DNA of 64,000 bases from Castor canadensis (Eukaryota; Chordata; Mammalia; Rodentia; Castoridae), in contig NC_133389.1 of the NCBI RefSeq assembly GCF_047511655.1, positions 29,301,501 to 29,365,500 on the forward strand. Reading direction: 5' to 3'. The notes below the pieces were generated by a model. It was given only the letters and a program-made list of their open reading frames with translations, was not told where the DNA came from and did not search any database. Position numbers and translations under genes: made by a program. Shown piece after piece: positions 11,827 through 22,345 of the stretch (positions are counted from its first letter, which is position 1; the number at the start of each line of letters is the position of its first letter).

Positions 11827-12291
11827 AGTGGAAAATAGGAAGTTGTGGTTAGGAAGTGGATTTCAGGATTTCAGATTTGCTTGACAATATGTGGTCTTAG
11901 TGCTAAGAGCCCCTAAACACCTCCTGCGAGGCAGGCTCCAGTTGGGTCATTTGGCCATGCCTTCAGGCATGTCACTCCAGGATAGGGCTGACTCCTGTTC
12001 ACTGCTCTCTGGATCCTGCCATTTGTCTGTTTTCTGTCCTAGGCCCTCTTGTCACCAGCACTGCCTGCCTTTCGCCCTGACTACTCCACCTTTTGTCTGG
12101 TCCTGGAGGGTCCCACGCACACTCTCTGCATGGCCCGCTGTACATTTATTTGTGTCTGCACGAATAAATTATTGGAAACCAATCCTGCTGAGGGACTTGG
12201 TTTTTATTAGCAAGTGTCATAAGGTTGGCATTTGTGTGTCTGTTTAGGAAACATCCTGACAAGGCTGAGATAAAATTACAGTAAATCTTTT
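11827..12291. other. No gene recognised
   Basis: Moderately GC-rich. The open frame at 11891-12247 has no recognisable domain and no clear splice context. Confidence 0.5.
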
Positions 12292-12307
12292 AAAGAACCA
12301 GGTGCCC

Positions 12308-12519
12308 AACTGGGCGCTGGTGGCTCACTCCTATAATCCTAGCTATTATGGAGGCAGAGATCAGGAGGATCACTGTTCAAAGCCAGCCTGGGCAAATAGT
12401 TCCCAAGACTCTATCTCAAAAATACCTAACACACACAAAAAAAGGGCTGGTGGAGTGGCTTACGGTGTAGGCCCTGAGTTCAAGCCACAGTACTGCAAAA
12501 CAAACAAACAAACAAACAA
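12308..12519 (+). repeat. Compound SINE with 16-bp perfect TSD
   Basis: B1-like box, 'gggctggtggagtggc' ID box and a caaacaaaca tail. Flanked by aaagaaccaggtgccc at 12292-12307 and 12520-12535, so the full insertion is delimited. Confidence 0.93.
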
Positions 12520-12535
12520 AAAGAACCAGGTGCCC

Positions 12536-13119
12536 TGGCCCACAAGCATTGGGATGGTCATGGGATTGTGAGTGAGTATGCATTTTCTCTCTGGTTTCAG
12601 CACCTCTGGGTCACACTGGCAGGCCTCAGATCCCAGCAACAGTCTGAATGTTGGGCAAGTCATTTTGACTCTGTGGCATCACAGTGGCACCCAAAGAATG
12701 GACCTGGTGAGTGTTCCCTCAGGCCTTTGAGAGGCATGTTGGTGAAACTACAGTGACATATGTGAGTAACCATGCACAGCACAGGTCATGCTCCAGGTCC
12801 TGTGAGAAGCATGCAACAGCACAGTGGGCCCCAGGACTTAGCACTGCTAAGGAGGTGACAGGTCTTGCTCCATCCACAAAGCTAGTGAGCAGAGGGGCTC
12901 AGCTCTAGATCTTGGGTAGTTGGCTCCAGAGCGCATACTCTTTCCATTCCACCAGACCACACATGGCCTCAGGAAAGCAAGCCCTGATGGGATCTTGGGA
13001 GCTTGGAAGGTGAGGTGGTCACAGAGAAGATGAGGTTGCGGCAGGGCTGAGGACAATAGTAGAGAAGAGGAAAGGACTGAAGATAGCACCTGAGACTGAG
13101 TGGAGACTGGTTAGGGGTG
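12536..13119. other. No gene recognised
   Basis: Unique-looking sequence, no domain-bearing frame. Confidence 0.5.
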
Positions 13120-13260
13120 AGGGTGGGAGATGGTTTCTTTCTTTCCTTATTTTTTCTTACATGTATGTCTTCACTTTGTGATCATTTGTGGAAAGCTGTA
13201 CCCATGACTTATGCACTTTTCTGAACATGTTATACTTTTTACAAAGGTTAAAAAGGAAGA
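13120..13260 (+). repeat. L1 3' end remnant
   Basis: 'gaaagctgtacccatgacttatgcacttttctgaacatgttatacttttt' matches the end of older L1 3' UTRs. Confidence 0.55.
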
Positions 13261-13309
13261 GAGGAACTTTGTAGCATACAGTTATTGAATCCTAATGTAT
13301 TTTTAAAGT

Positions 13310-13460
13310 TCACGCTCACTTAGGCAGCTCTCATTTGCATCTATGCAAATAACATTAAAAGTTATGCTTAAGAATCTGCAGATATCCAGGAAAAATTCCA
13401 AGGCTCCATTAATCAAATCTTATTCAGATGGCCAATCAGTGGCAGAGGCAGCCTCGGCAT
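13310..13460. promoter_or_regulatory. Candidate distal regulatory element with paired octamers
   Basis: Two perfect octamers face each other with a 2-base spacer: ATTTGCAT (13333-13340), ct, ATGCAAAT (13343-13350). Homeobox-like cattaatcaaat and a CCAATCAG box (about 13434-13441) follow within 100 bases. The stretch has no repeat match. Function is inferred; conservation was not tested. Confidence 0.4.
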
Positions 13461-14068
13461 TCAGGTTTTGGACTCCTGGGCCCGTGCGCTCCCTGTCACC
13501 CCATGCTTCCTAGGTTAGCTTCAAATGGTGTTGAGGAGATGAGATAGGGCAAGTTTTGGGGGGCAGGGGACAGCCCTGGTCTGAGCTTCAGTGGGGACAC
13601 TGGAGACCCACGCTTGATGACAGTCCTGGGCAAGTGGTGTGAATGAGGGGGACCACTGAGGCTACCTAACCAATGCCAGGAGTTGGTTGTGTCTAAATAT
13701 TTGTGAAATTTTGGCCTGTATCTAAGACCATAGTAAAGAAGGTGGTTGACCTTAAGCTGTAGAGCTGCCTTATTTACAAAGGGCTCTTACTTTATTTCCA
13801 CACACACTGGTACTTTGAGGGATGGTATTGTATTTTTGGCTTATGTGTGAGAAAGTCAGTGGCTCAGAGCAGGTAGACGTCTCCTGAACTCACAGTGCTA
13901 GGACATGAAACAGTCTTCCTGACTCCCCGTCTGTGCTCTGTCCCCCATCACCTTCCAGGCTCTGGGACACTGCTAATCACATCCTTTTGCCTTGCCACAA
14001 CTTTGCAGTCAAACACCAAGACAACAAACAGAATTTTACTATGGTGGTTGTAGTCATTGTTCTAGCAC

Positions 14069-14071
<3 letters not shown>
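13461..14071. other. No gene recognised
   Basis: Unique-looking sequence without splice-bounded frames. Confidence 0.5.

Positions 14072-14123
<52 letters not shown>
14072..14123 (+). repeat. (TG)n microsatellite, about 26 units
   Basis: Uninterrupted dinucleotide run. Confidence 0.98.
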
Positions 14124-14125
<2 letters not shown>

Positions 14126-14468
14126 GGGGATGGGCAGGAGATAGGACCACATCTCCCTATCCTCTCATTTCTCTGCCACCAGCACTACTCTTAATCACAG
14201 CAACAAGGTTTTTCCCTGACTGGAGTAAAGAAGAAAATAAGTGGGAAAAGGTACAGTTTCTGACTGTGGACATGGGGGTGACCCTCCAACGCCCACCCCA
14301 TCTCCACCCATGTAGTAGCCCTGTGGTTTCTGCACTTGGCCTGGCATCTGGGGAAGCCAACTATGACAAGACTGTCCTCTTGCCCGTGCTTGGTTCAGGA
14401 ACTCAGGCATAAGTCAGCGGTGCCTGACATCCCTCTAGTGATTTTTGTTGGTACCAGGTTGGAGGAAA

Positions 14469-14525
14469 GTCTCTCTCTCTTTCTCTCTCTCTCTCCCCTC
14501 TCTCTCCCTCCTTTCCTCCTCCCCA
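14469..14525 (+). repeat. CT-rich low-complexity tract
   Basis: ctctctctctttctctctctc then cccctctctctccc. Confidence 0.95.
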
Positions 14526-16059
14526 CCCCCTTCTCTATTTCTTTGCCTTTCTCTTTAAGAAGAAGCCACACTGGAGATGGCAAAGCAGAACATGAAAAGA
14601 AAATTGGGTCTTAGAAATACCGAGGACCCCAGTGCAGCCCCACCTCTTGCTTTCTCATATGTGAGGAAGTGATGGATTTCTTTATGACTCCTGCTCCTTT
14701 ACTCAAGAGACACACTGACCTTCAGGACACAAAGTCTATTGTTTCCAGAAGTGGAGGTGGAGTCTTACCAAACAACTCAGCAAATATGGGCTCTCTATGA
14801 GGACCAGGGACGTATATTTCTGAGACTGTGGATCAAAGTCATGGTGTAGTTTATACGTAGAAATGTCACTCTTCAATCTCCAGGTTTGCTTCAAGGATAA
14901 ATGAGTCTTACTGAGTGTTGGTTGTGAGTAATAGAACCACATGTTATAATCTACCAGGCCTTTGTAGTATAATGGCCGAACACAGTAGGAGGCCTGTTGT
15001 GGTGACCCTTTATTTAGGTTACTGGGGTAGTGCTGTGTGCATGAACTGACCTTCTGTCAGCAACACAGCTGGAGGACCAACTCTGGCCACACCCATTGGT
15101 TTCTGTGCTGGGTGCTTCCATGCTGCCGCAGAAGGGTGGGGTACTTGCACATTAACTGTATGGTCCACCAAACCTACCAGATTCACCATCCGGTCCTTCA
15201 GAAATTTGCTAAGTCTTGGTGTCCCCACACTGTCCACTTGATCTGTGAGTAATGAAAATCAGGGAAAACCCATGGCAAAGCAAGGCCAGGCTGTCATACC
15301 GGTGACTGCACTTGTGGCCTGTCATCTCTTCTCAGGTTCTCAGGTAGAATACAGCAATCTTGTGGTTATTTTGCGGTAGTTCATGCATAAGTATTAATGT
15401 AGTTGGATGACAAGAAGTTTTCTGAACAACACATCCTATTTCTAGTAAGTCTATTATAAACCCAGATATATGTTCCTTCGGGAAACCATTCTGTAATACA
15501 CTGAACTGAAAATGTTTGTGGATGTGGTTAGAATGACGGTCACTTGCATATTTCCCTACAGTGTTCTGAGCACAGTTCTAATGGGACACTATGTCTACTA
15601 TGTTCACAATGACACTTCAGGTTGAATTTCTCTCCATCAAGAACATTGGGGCTTAAACGAAAGCTATCAAAACTTTTCCCAAGAGCAGAGATGACAAACG
15701 GAAGGGAAGAGTGTGGTATAGCAGCAGGACACTGTAGGGCACAGGGGCCAAGAAGGTAGTCACAAAGGTTTACCAAAGACAAACTCTGCCAACTGCACAA
15801 TATTCCAGTGGACCAGCTCTAACCGTGCTTAGCCTCTTTCCATGAATCTCAAATGAACGATGAGGCACTTAATATGGTGACAGCTTTTATAAAACAATGG
15901 TATTTCTCTACTCTTTTCCTGCTCCCCTAGAAGGAGGCAGAGAATTAAGTCTCAGGTTGGTGACATAGTAGAGAGCTCATGGCAGGGCTGTCTGCCAGTG
16001 GGGTGGGGGTGGGGCGGTCAGGGGGTGGGGTCTGAGGCTTGCACAGAAAAGAAGGCTAA
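14526..16059. other. No gene recognised (1.5 kb repeat-poor block)
   Basis: Several unrelated minus-strand frames occur (14736-14942, 15019-15237, 15540-15800), with no family I recognise and no shared splice structure. A decayed processed pseudogene or non-coding transcript cannot be excluded. Confidence 0.4.
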
Positions 16060-16545
16060 GCCTGTCCATTCATGCCCATCAGGCAACGCTCCCTCAGATG
16101 CCGCTCTGACAGCTTGCAGTTTAGCAAAGATGTCAGGCCAATCATATCGTTCTATGTAAAATCTTACAATGTTTCCATGGATGGAATCCCAAGTCCCTAG
16201 GCTTTGCCTCCCCCCCACCCAATCACCAGCTTCATCTCAGCCACACTGAGCCAACTGTGCAATGTCTGCTAGAGCCTTTGCTCCCGTTTCTACCTCTGCC
16301 CAGAATATCTTGTACCACCCTCTCCACCTGGCTGACCATTGTAACCCATCACATGATAAGCCAGCATACCTCCTCCTCAGGAAACCTTCCTTGCCAGTCC
16401 ACCCTCTCCATCACTCCCAGTTGGATTGGAGACATCCTGTATTTCTCATGAACTTTAAGCTGTAAGGGCACAGACTGTGGATTACTGGTCCCTGTTTACT
16501 TAGCAAGTCGCAAAGTGTCTAGCACACAATGGTTTTCCCAGCCAT
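16060..16545 (+). repeat. LINE-2 3' region
   Basis: Order of phrases fits L2: 'acaatgtttccatggatgg', 'ctcctcctcaggaaaccttcc', 'gtaagggcacagactgtgg', 'gtgtctagcacacaatgg'. Confidence 0.65.
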
Positions 16546-17159
16546 GTCTACCTAATGTATGGAACTCTTAGAAGCTAGGATGGCGGTTACACACACATAC
16601 CTTCTGTGGCCATAGCATTAGGGTTAGAACCATCCCAATGCTGCAGAGTGGATGGTCTCGGTGGAGACCCATCCCTCTCTTCTCCTCACGTACTGAAGGC
16701 GAATTAAGCATTTTAAGCAGCTATACTTATAGGGCATTCTTTTGAAAGCCTCAGTGTTATACAGACCACCAACAAAACAAGTTCTAGGGGACTGCTTTGG
16801 CTCAAACATGAAAAACATTCTCTCAGTTGAATTGATCAGTGCTCTTCCTTAAAGGGCAGACCCGATCCCTGGGTTTCTCCTCAAGGACTCAACATTTAAG
16901 GTGAGCAAAGGAGACTCAGTGAATTTTGGCCACCATGTCAGCTAAATGCAGTCTAAGTGACCAGATTACAAACAGTGATGCTATTCCTGGCTCTGAGGGA
17001 TGTGACCCACCCGAGGTGGAAGAGCATCTTTTTGCACTTGATGCCATGGTTGGTTTACGGATTAATAATACCAATGCCATCTCACCCTTTGAAAGAAACT
17101 GGCTAAGCAAATGGTGCTCTCAGGTTGGAGATGTGAGGGCCAAAGGCTCAGAATTGTAA
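16546..17159. other. No known gene; one small frame with an optimal start context
   Basis: Contains an open frame at 16926-17159 (+, 77 codons; the second Met, at 16935, has gccaccATG context). The protein (MATMSAKCSLSDQITNSD...) is not one I recognise. No splice or polyadenylation signal is obvious. It ends immediately before an ID SINE. See findings. Confidence 0.35.
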
Positions 17160-17255
17160 AGGACTGGCACATGGCTCAAGTGGTAGAGCACCTGCCTAGC
17201 AAGCGTGAGGCCCTGAGTTCAAACCCCAGTACCCACCCCCCAAATAAAGAAAAAT
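17160..17255 (+). repeat. ID-like SINE monomer
   Basis: 'ggctcaagtggtagagcacctgcctagcaagcg' and 'ttcaaaccccagtaccc'. Confidence 0.85.
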
Positions 17256-17342
17256 AAATTATATGGAGCACAACTCGTACTTCATAAGGGACCAGAACAT
17301 GATAATTTCATTATATAATAATAAGTTATTAAAAACAAGACC

Positions 17343-17568
17343 GATGCCAGGTGCCAGAGGCTCAGGTCTGTAATTCTAGGTGCTTTGGAGGCTGAGATTG
17401 GGAGAATCACAGTTTGAGGCCGCCTGAGCAAATAGTTCAAGAGATCCCATCTCCGAAATAACCAAAACAAAATGGACTAGAAGCATGGCTCAAATGATAG
17501 AGTACCTGCTTTACAAGCTCAAAGCCCTGAGTTCAAAACTCCAGTTCCACCAAAAACACAAAACAACC
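17343..17568 (+). repeat. Compound SINE (B1-like + ID-like)
   Basis: 'gccaggtgccagaggctcaggtctgtaattc' to 'ttcaaaactccagttccacc'. Confidence 0.8.
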
Positions 17569-18317
17569 AACAAGACTGAGGAAGAGTAAAGTCAGTGTCT
17601 GCAGGTGACCATGCAAGGACAGACCCCAGCTCTCTGGATTATGAGGCTGTAATCAGAGCATTTTTGCTCACCTGTCAGCAAGATGCTCTCACCACAAAGT
17701 GTCCCAGAACTAGGAGTCAGCCTTCTGAAGGCCTGACTTGTTAGCATAAATGTAAAGAGGCATAAGAACAGCGTGTACTTCTCACATGCTCCTGGAACAC
17801 ACATGTGGAATGTCACTTACGTAATCTGGCAGGCTGTAGTTGTTCTGTATGAAATAAAAGCCGTCTTTCTTCAACCTGCAGAAACCTCTACATTCGTTTT
17901 AAGCCTTTTATTTCACAAGGGAGACAATGCTCACAGCATGAGCAATGCCCATCAGTTATCAGCAGTTTAGCAGATTGGCCAGTGTTGACATTTGTTCTTG
18001 GCTTAATTGCGCATGAGTGTGTGTTTTAAACAATGAGGCAGCTGTCCCTGATCCTGGCAATTACAGTATGAAAATGGTGCTCACTGAATCTGGCATCTTG
18101 ATCACGTATCCATGTGTTTACTCTTTTGTTTGCAAGGCCTTCTGAGTGTTTGCTGTGATTCTACAAGCAGAATATAAATTCAGCTTAAAGTAGAACCTGG
18201 CTCCATATTGATAGCAACCACAGGACTTCAGACTTCCTAAGGTTTCAGAACCTTAGGTCTGGCTCCACTGCAGGGACTTGCGAGGCATTTAGGTGTGGGT
18301 TAAAGATATCTCTTTGG
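17569..18317. other. No gene recognised
   Basis: Repeat-poor. An AT-rich stretch at 17960-18200 with several TAAT-type and GCAT motifs could be conserved non-coding DNA, untested. Confidence 0.45.
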
Positions 18318-18711
18318 ACAGGTATGGCGGCTCATGCCTGTAATCCTAGTTACTCTGTAAACAGAGATCAGAGGTTTGAAGCCAGCCCAAGCAAATAGTG
18401 AGACCCCATCTCAACCAATAAAAGCTCCGGTCAGCCTATATAAGCTTAAGCTTAAGCGGTCCAGGCCAGCCCGGACATAAAGCAAGACCCTAGCTCAAAA
18501 ATAACCAAAGCAAGGGGCTGGAGGTATGGCTCAAGTGGTAGAGCACCTGCCTGGCAAGTGTAAAGCCCTAAATTCAAACCCCTGTAACACCAAAAAAAAA
18601 AAAAAGATTTAGAAAAATAACCAAAGCAAGAAGGACTGGGGGATATCTCAAGTGGTAGAGCACTCACCTAGTGAGCACAAGGCCCTGAATTCAACCCCCA
18701 AAGTCACACAG
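18318..18711 (+). repeat. Compound SINE with extra partial module and tandem ID box
   Basis: B1-like box (18318-18420), a second partial B1-like piece ('aggccagcccggacataaagc'), an ID box with poly-A (to 18604), then another ID box (18620-18700) whose preceding 'aaaataaccaaagcaag' repeats that of the first, indicating a local partial duplication. Confidence 0.75.
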
Positions 18712-18757
18712 AGAGAGACATACACACGGAGACAGACACAGAGAGAGAGAGAGACAC

Positions 18758-18800
<43 letters not shown>
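18712..18800 (+). repeat. (GA)n-rich microsatellite
   Basis: Grown from the tail of the preceding SINE: gagagagac blocks interrupted by cac and cgag. Confidence 0.95.
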
Positions 18801-18844
18801 CTCTTTAACTTGATATGATGAAGTCAGATTTAAAGCACCATTAG

Positions 18845-18935
18845 GGGCTGGTGGAGTGGCTCAAGTGGTAGAGCATCTCCTAGCAAGTGCGATGTCCTGC
18901 GTTCACATCCCAGTACCACAAAAACAAAACAAAAC
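18845..18935 (+). repeat. ID-like SINE monomer
   Basis: 'ggggctggtggagtggctca' to an aaacaaaacaaaac tail. Confidence 0.85.
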
Positions 18936-19454
18936 ACACAAACAACAATAAAATCCCCATCATTAGGATGGAAAGGGCAGTGCCAGCTGAGGTGCCTGGA
19001 CTATTGCTGGTCATTTGCAGAGCACCAAGTGATGGCAAGGCGTCCCCTACAGAGCACTGCTGCAAAGCCCACTGTGCCTAACATCAGCAGCAATCTATTC
19101 CCTGCTAATTGTGCAGGTGACCCCGCAGTTGACAGGAATGGGTACTTCCTCAACAGAAGGAAGGACCTCTGGAGACACTGTGGTCCCTCAGTTATTTTGA
19201 CTCTTGGCCTGCTGGGCCTTTTGTAATTAGGTTAGCTAGTTAATGTTTGTATTATCTTGGGGGGGACCAATTCCTTATTAGCTCACGGTAAGGCTGAGTA
19301 AAATATCATTTAAAAAACCGACTTCTCCTTTTGGAAAACTAGTGGTAGCTGCCAAGATGAACATACATTCACTGTCTGACCCAGCAATTTCAATTCCAAA
19401 CACGTATGCCCAGTAGTACACATGCCGATTCACCAGAAAACATGTGCTAGGGAC
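18936..19454. other. No gene recognised; AT-rich patch 19205-19320
   Basis: The patch 'gtaattaggttagctagttaatg' is repeat-free with clustered homeodomain-type cores (TAATTA). Possible conserved element, untested. Confidence 0.4.
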
Positions 19455-19758
19455 TAGGCATGCTGGGACAAACCTGTACTCCCAGATGTTCAGAAGTTAG
19501 AGCCAGAATTGCTGTTCGAAGTTAGCCCAGGAAAAAGTTAAGACCCCATCTGAAAAACTAGTGGGTCATGGTGGTGGTTCATGATTGTAATCCTAGCTAC
19601 CAGGGAGGCAAAGGTAGGAGAAACTCCTTTGAGCCTGGCCCCAGGCAAAAGCAGGAGACTCTATCTGTAAAGTAAACTAAGAACAAAAGGACTGGAGTGT
19701 GGCTCAAGTGGTAGAGTATCTGAGCCCAAGTTCAACCCTCCCAGTACTACCCCACCCC
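19455..19758 (+). repeat. Trimeric compound SINE (B1-like, B1-like, ID-like)
   Basis: Two B1-like boxes ('ctaggcatgctgggacaaac' and 'gtggtggttcatgattgtaatcctagc') then a shortened ID box. Confidence 0.75.
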
Positions 19759-20032
19759 AAGTGCATAGAAGGTTCATGGTGGCAGCTACCCAGACATCAA
19801 TTAATGGTAGAAAGGATAATTATGAACAGGAAATACCATACAGCAGTAGGGTCGGTCACACTAACTTCAGATAAGGTATTGGATTTCTATTGCTGTGAAA
19901 CAAATGACTACAAACATAACAGCCTGAACAGCACACAGTTGTGCACTCCCAGTTGTGTGGGTCTTAAATCTGGGTGCAGCATAACTGGTGTCTCTGAAAT
20001 CAAGGTATGGCTAGCTGGAACTCAGGACTCTG

Positions 20033-20056
20033 TGTGTGTGTGTGTGTGTGTGTGTG
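20033..20056 (+). repeat. (TG)n microsatellite abutting an ID SINE
   Basis: Twelve TG units ending at the reversed ID box. Confidence 0.95.
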
Positions 20057-20140
20057 GTGCGGGGGTTTGAATGCAGGGCTTCTTTCTTGCGATGCTGGTG
20101 CTCTGCCACTTGAGCCACTCACTCTTCCAGTCCTTTAGGG
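20057..20140 (-). repeat. ID-like SINE monomer
   Basis: 'gggggtttgaatgcagggc' and 'gctctgccacttgagccactc'. Confidence 0.8.
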
Positions 20141-20282
20141 CTCTTCTTGAAGGTCATTCATGTTGGTGGTAGACCCAGGGTCTTTTTTGTGATTGGAGGA
20201 TTGGGGTCCCCCATTTCCTTGCTTGGTTGTCAGCCAGGAGCCAATCCCCTCCTGGCAAGCGCGATGCCCTGCATACTTGTTA

Positions 20283-20380
20283 AAGACCCCATCTCTAAAA
20301 TAACCAGAGCAAAATGGACTGGAGGTGTGGCTCAAGTGTGCAAAGTCCTGAGTTCAAACCCCACTCCCACTGAAAAAAGA
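20283..20380 (+). repeat. 3' half of a compound SINE (left arm of inverted repeat)
   Basis: 'ccccatctctaaaataaccagagcaaaatggactgg' with a shortened ID box and tail. Confidence 0.8.
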
Positions 20381-20461
20381 AAAGTAACAAATCCAAATTA
20401 TTCTAAGAACTTTTAAATCGCAGTATGATACATTTACAAAAAGATACATGAACCATCTGTA
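20381..20461 (+). repeat. Inverted repeat, left arm
   Basis: The reverse complement matches 21002-21086 with roughly ten differences over 80 bases by eye. The adjoining SINE at 20283-20380 likewise matches the reversed SINE at 21087-21214. Confidence 0.85.
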
Positions 20462-21001
20462 TGCTTTGCCAGGCGGCTCCTCTATCTTCAAAGACAACAA
20501 TGAAGCCCTCTGTTTTCTCCTGTGAATCCCTCTCAAGCCTCATTATCTCTTCTACCAGAAAGAGCCCAGGCCCCTTTAAGGGCTCCCGTGGTCAGACTCA
20601 CAGAGGCCAACTGATTGCTAACTGATTTCGACCTAATTACAAAACCCTTGTCCAGAGGCGTCTAGAGCAATGCTCTGTTGAATGACTGGGCGAAGGTATG
20701 TACATAGATGTGGCAAGGAATCTTGGGGTTCATTTAGAAGTCTGCCCACTCACACACAATGACATGGATGATTCATAATCAACACGGAGCCAAAGATGTC
20801 AGACACGAAGACTACATAATGTATGGTTCCATTTATTGAAAACACAAGAACATGAAGTACACTCATCTTTGGTGTTAGAAGTCAGAACAGTGGTAACTCT
20901 TGAGTAACGGTGACTGGGAAGGGATCTGAGGGGATTCTAAGGGCTGACCATGTTTTTGTTTCTTGATGTGTGTGCTTGGTTTATGGAAACTGAGCAAGCT
21001 G
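20462..21001. other. Spacer of the inverted repeat; L1-like in its right part
   Basis: 20790-21001 ('acataatgtatggttccatttattg', 'agtggtaactcttgagtaac') resembles an old L1 3' region on the plus strand. 20462-20790 shows nothing recognisable. Confidence 0.5.
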
Positions 21002-21086
21002 TACAGTTAATGGTTCATGTACTTTTTTGTAAATATATCATCCTGTAATTCAAAAGTTCTTAGGATAATTTGGATTTGTTACTTTT
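21002..21086 (+). repeat. Inverted repeat, right arm (old L1 3' terminus)
   Basis: 'taatggttcatgtacttttttg' to 'ggatttgttacttttc'; partner of 20381-20461. Confidence 0.85.
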
Positions 21087-21311
21087 CTTTTCTTTTTTTT
21101 TTTTGATGGGACTGGGTTTTGAACACAGGGCTTTGCACTTGCAAAGCAGGCGCTCTACCACTTGAGCCACACCTCTATTCTATTTTGCTCTGGTTATTTT
21201 GGAGATGGGATCTTTCACAAGATGTCTCAGGCTGGCCTCAGACTGTGATCTTCTTGATCTCAGTCTCCCAAGTTGTTGGAATTGTAGGTGTGAACCCCAG
21301 ACACCAAGCAA
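21087..21311 (-). repeat. Compound SINE (ID-like + B1-like)
   Basis: Poly-T then 'gggctttgcacttgcaaagcaggcgctctacc' and a B1-like box. Flanked by copies of at(t/c)tgttactttt-like sequence. Confidence 0.85.
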
Positions 21312-21321
21312 TTCGTTACTT

Positions 21322-21524
21322 TTATTTTTTAATTAATTAATTTTGGTAGTACTAGGATTTGAACTCAGGGACTCACTCTTGCTAGGCAGGCACTCTACCA
21401 CTTGAGCTACTCCACCAGCCCTTTTTTTGTGTTTGGGTATTTTCGAGATAGAGTCTTGTGAACTATTTGCCTGGGCTGGCCTCAAACTGTGATACTCCTG
21501 AGTAGCTAGGATTACTGGCACAGG
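21322..21524 (-). repeat. Second compound SINE, tandem to the previous one
   Basis: Starts 'ttttggtagtactaggatttg', ends 'aggattactggcacaggcc', followed by aatttgttattttt, a third copy of the target-like sequence. Confidence 0.85.
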
Positions 21525-21797
21525 CCAATTTGTTATTTTTAAGTAGATTTGGTTTGTTCTTCAAAGAAGCATGCATCCCAAGACAAATGTCAGAGTGGGT
21601 TCCCTAAGGGGGTGTTGGACAAGCAGGACTAGAAAGAAAACAGAACCTAAGCACTCCACAAGTAAGTGACAATTAGGTGAAAATCTGTACTCTTGTCAAC
21701 TTGGGACCTGAGTGCAGGACCTTCTATATAATTTGTGTGGCCCAGTGGAAAGTGACATGCACACTCCCTACCCTCCCCCACCTTAAAAATTTGAAGA

Positions 21798-21912
21798 TAG
21801 CTGGGTGTGGTTGTGCATTTCTTCAATCCCAGTACTCAGGAGGTTGAGGTAGGAGGATTGCATGTAGCCTGAGCTACATAGGGAGGCCCTGTCTCAAACA
21901 TAACAAAGCAAA
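21798..21912 (+). repeat. B1-like SINE
   Basis: 'agctgggtgtggttgtgcat', 'caatcccagtactcaggagg', 'gagctacatagggaggccc'. Confidence 0.8.
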
Positions 21913-22135
21913 ATTTGAAGACAGCAGAGTAGAGCATTGACCCAGTAGGAGGGAGCACAACTGAACGGGCACTCCTATGAGTGTCAGTACACTCCTGCCT
22001 GTGAGTGTGGGAGAAAGCTACATCTCAGAATCCAAGGATTTCTCATTAGGTGAGTGGCTTTGGGCCGCTAGCTCTTTGGTCCATACAACTGTAAAATGAG
22101 CTAGTCAGAAGCTAAGAGGCAAAAATTCATTAATA

Positions 22136-22332
22136 TAGCCAGGTGTGGTGACTCACGCCTGTAATCCTACCTACTCAGGAGGCAGAGATCATGAGGATCA
22201 CTGTTCAAAGCCAGCCCAGGCAAATAGTTCTGCAAGACCCTATCTTGAAAATATCTAACACAAAAAGGGCTTGGTGGAGTGGCTCAAGGTGTAGGCCCTG
22301 AGTTCAAGCCCTGGTACTGCAAAAAAAAAAAA
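22136..22332 (+). repeat. Compound SINE with near-perfect TSD
   Basis: 'gccaggtgtggtgactcacgcc' to 'caagccctggtactgcaaaa'. Flanked by attcattaatata (left) and atcattaatata (right). Confidence 0.88.
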
Positions 22333-22345
22333 AATCATTAATATA

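Noticed and set aside
14072..14123. TG run in an open frame (poly Cys-Val) as a protein repeat
   Set aside because: Plain dinucleotide microsatellite; the frame is an artefact.
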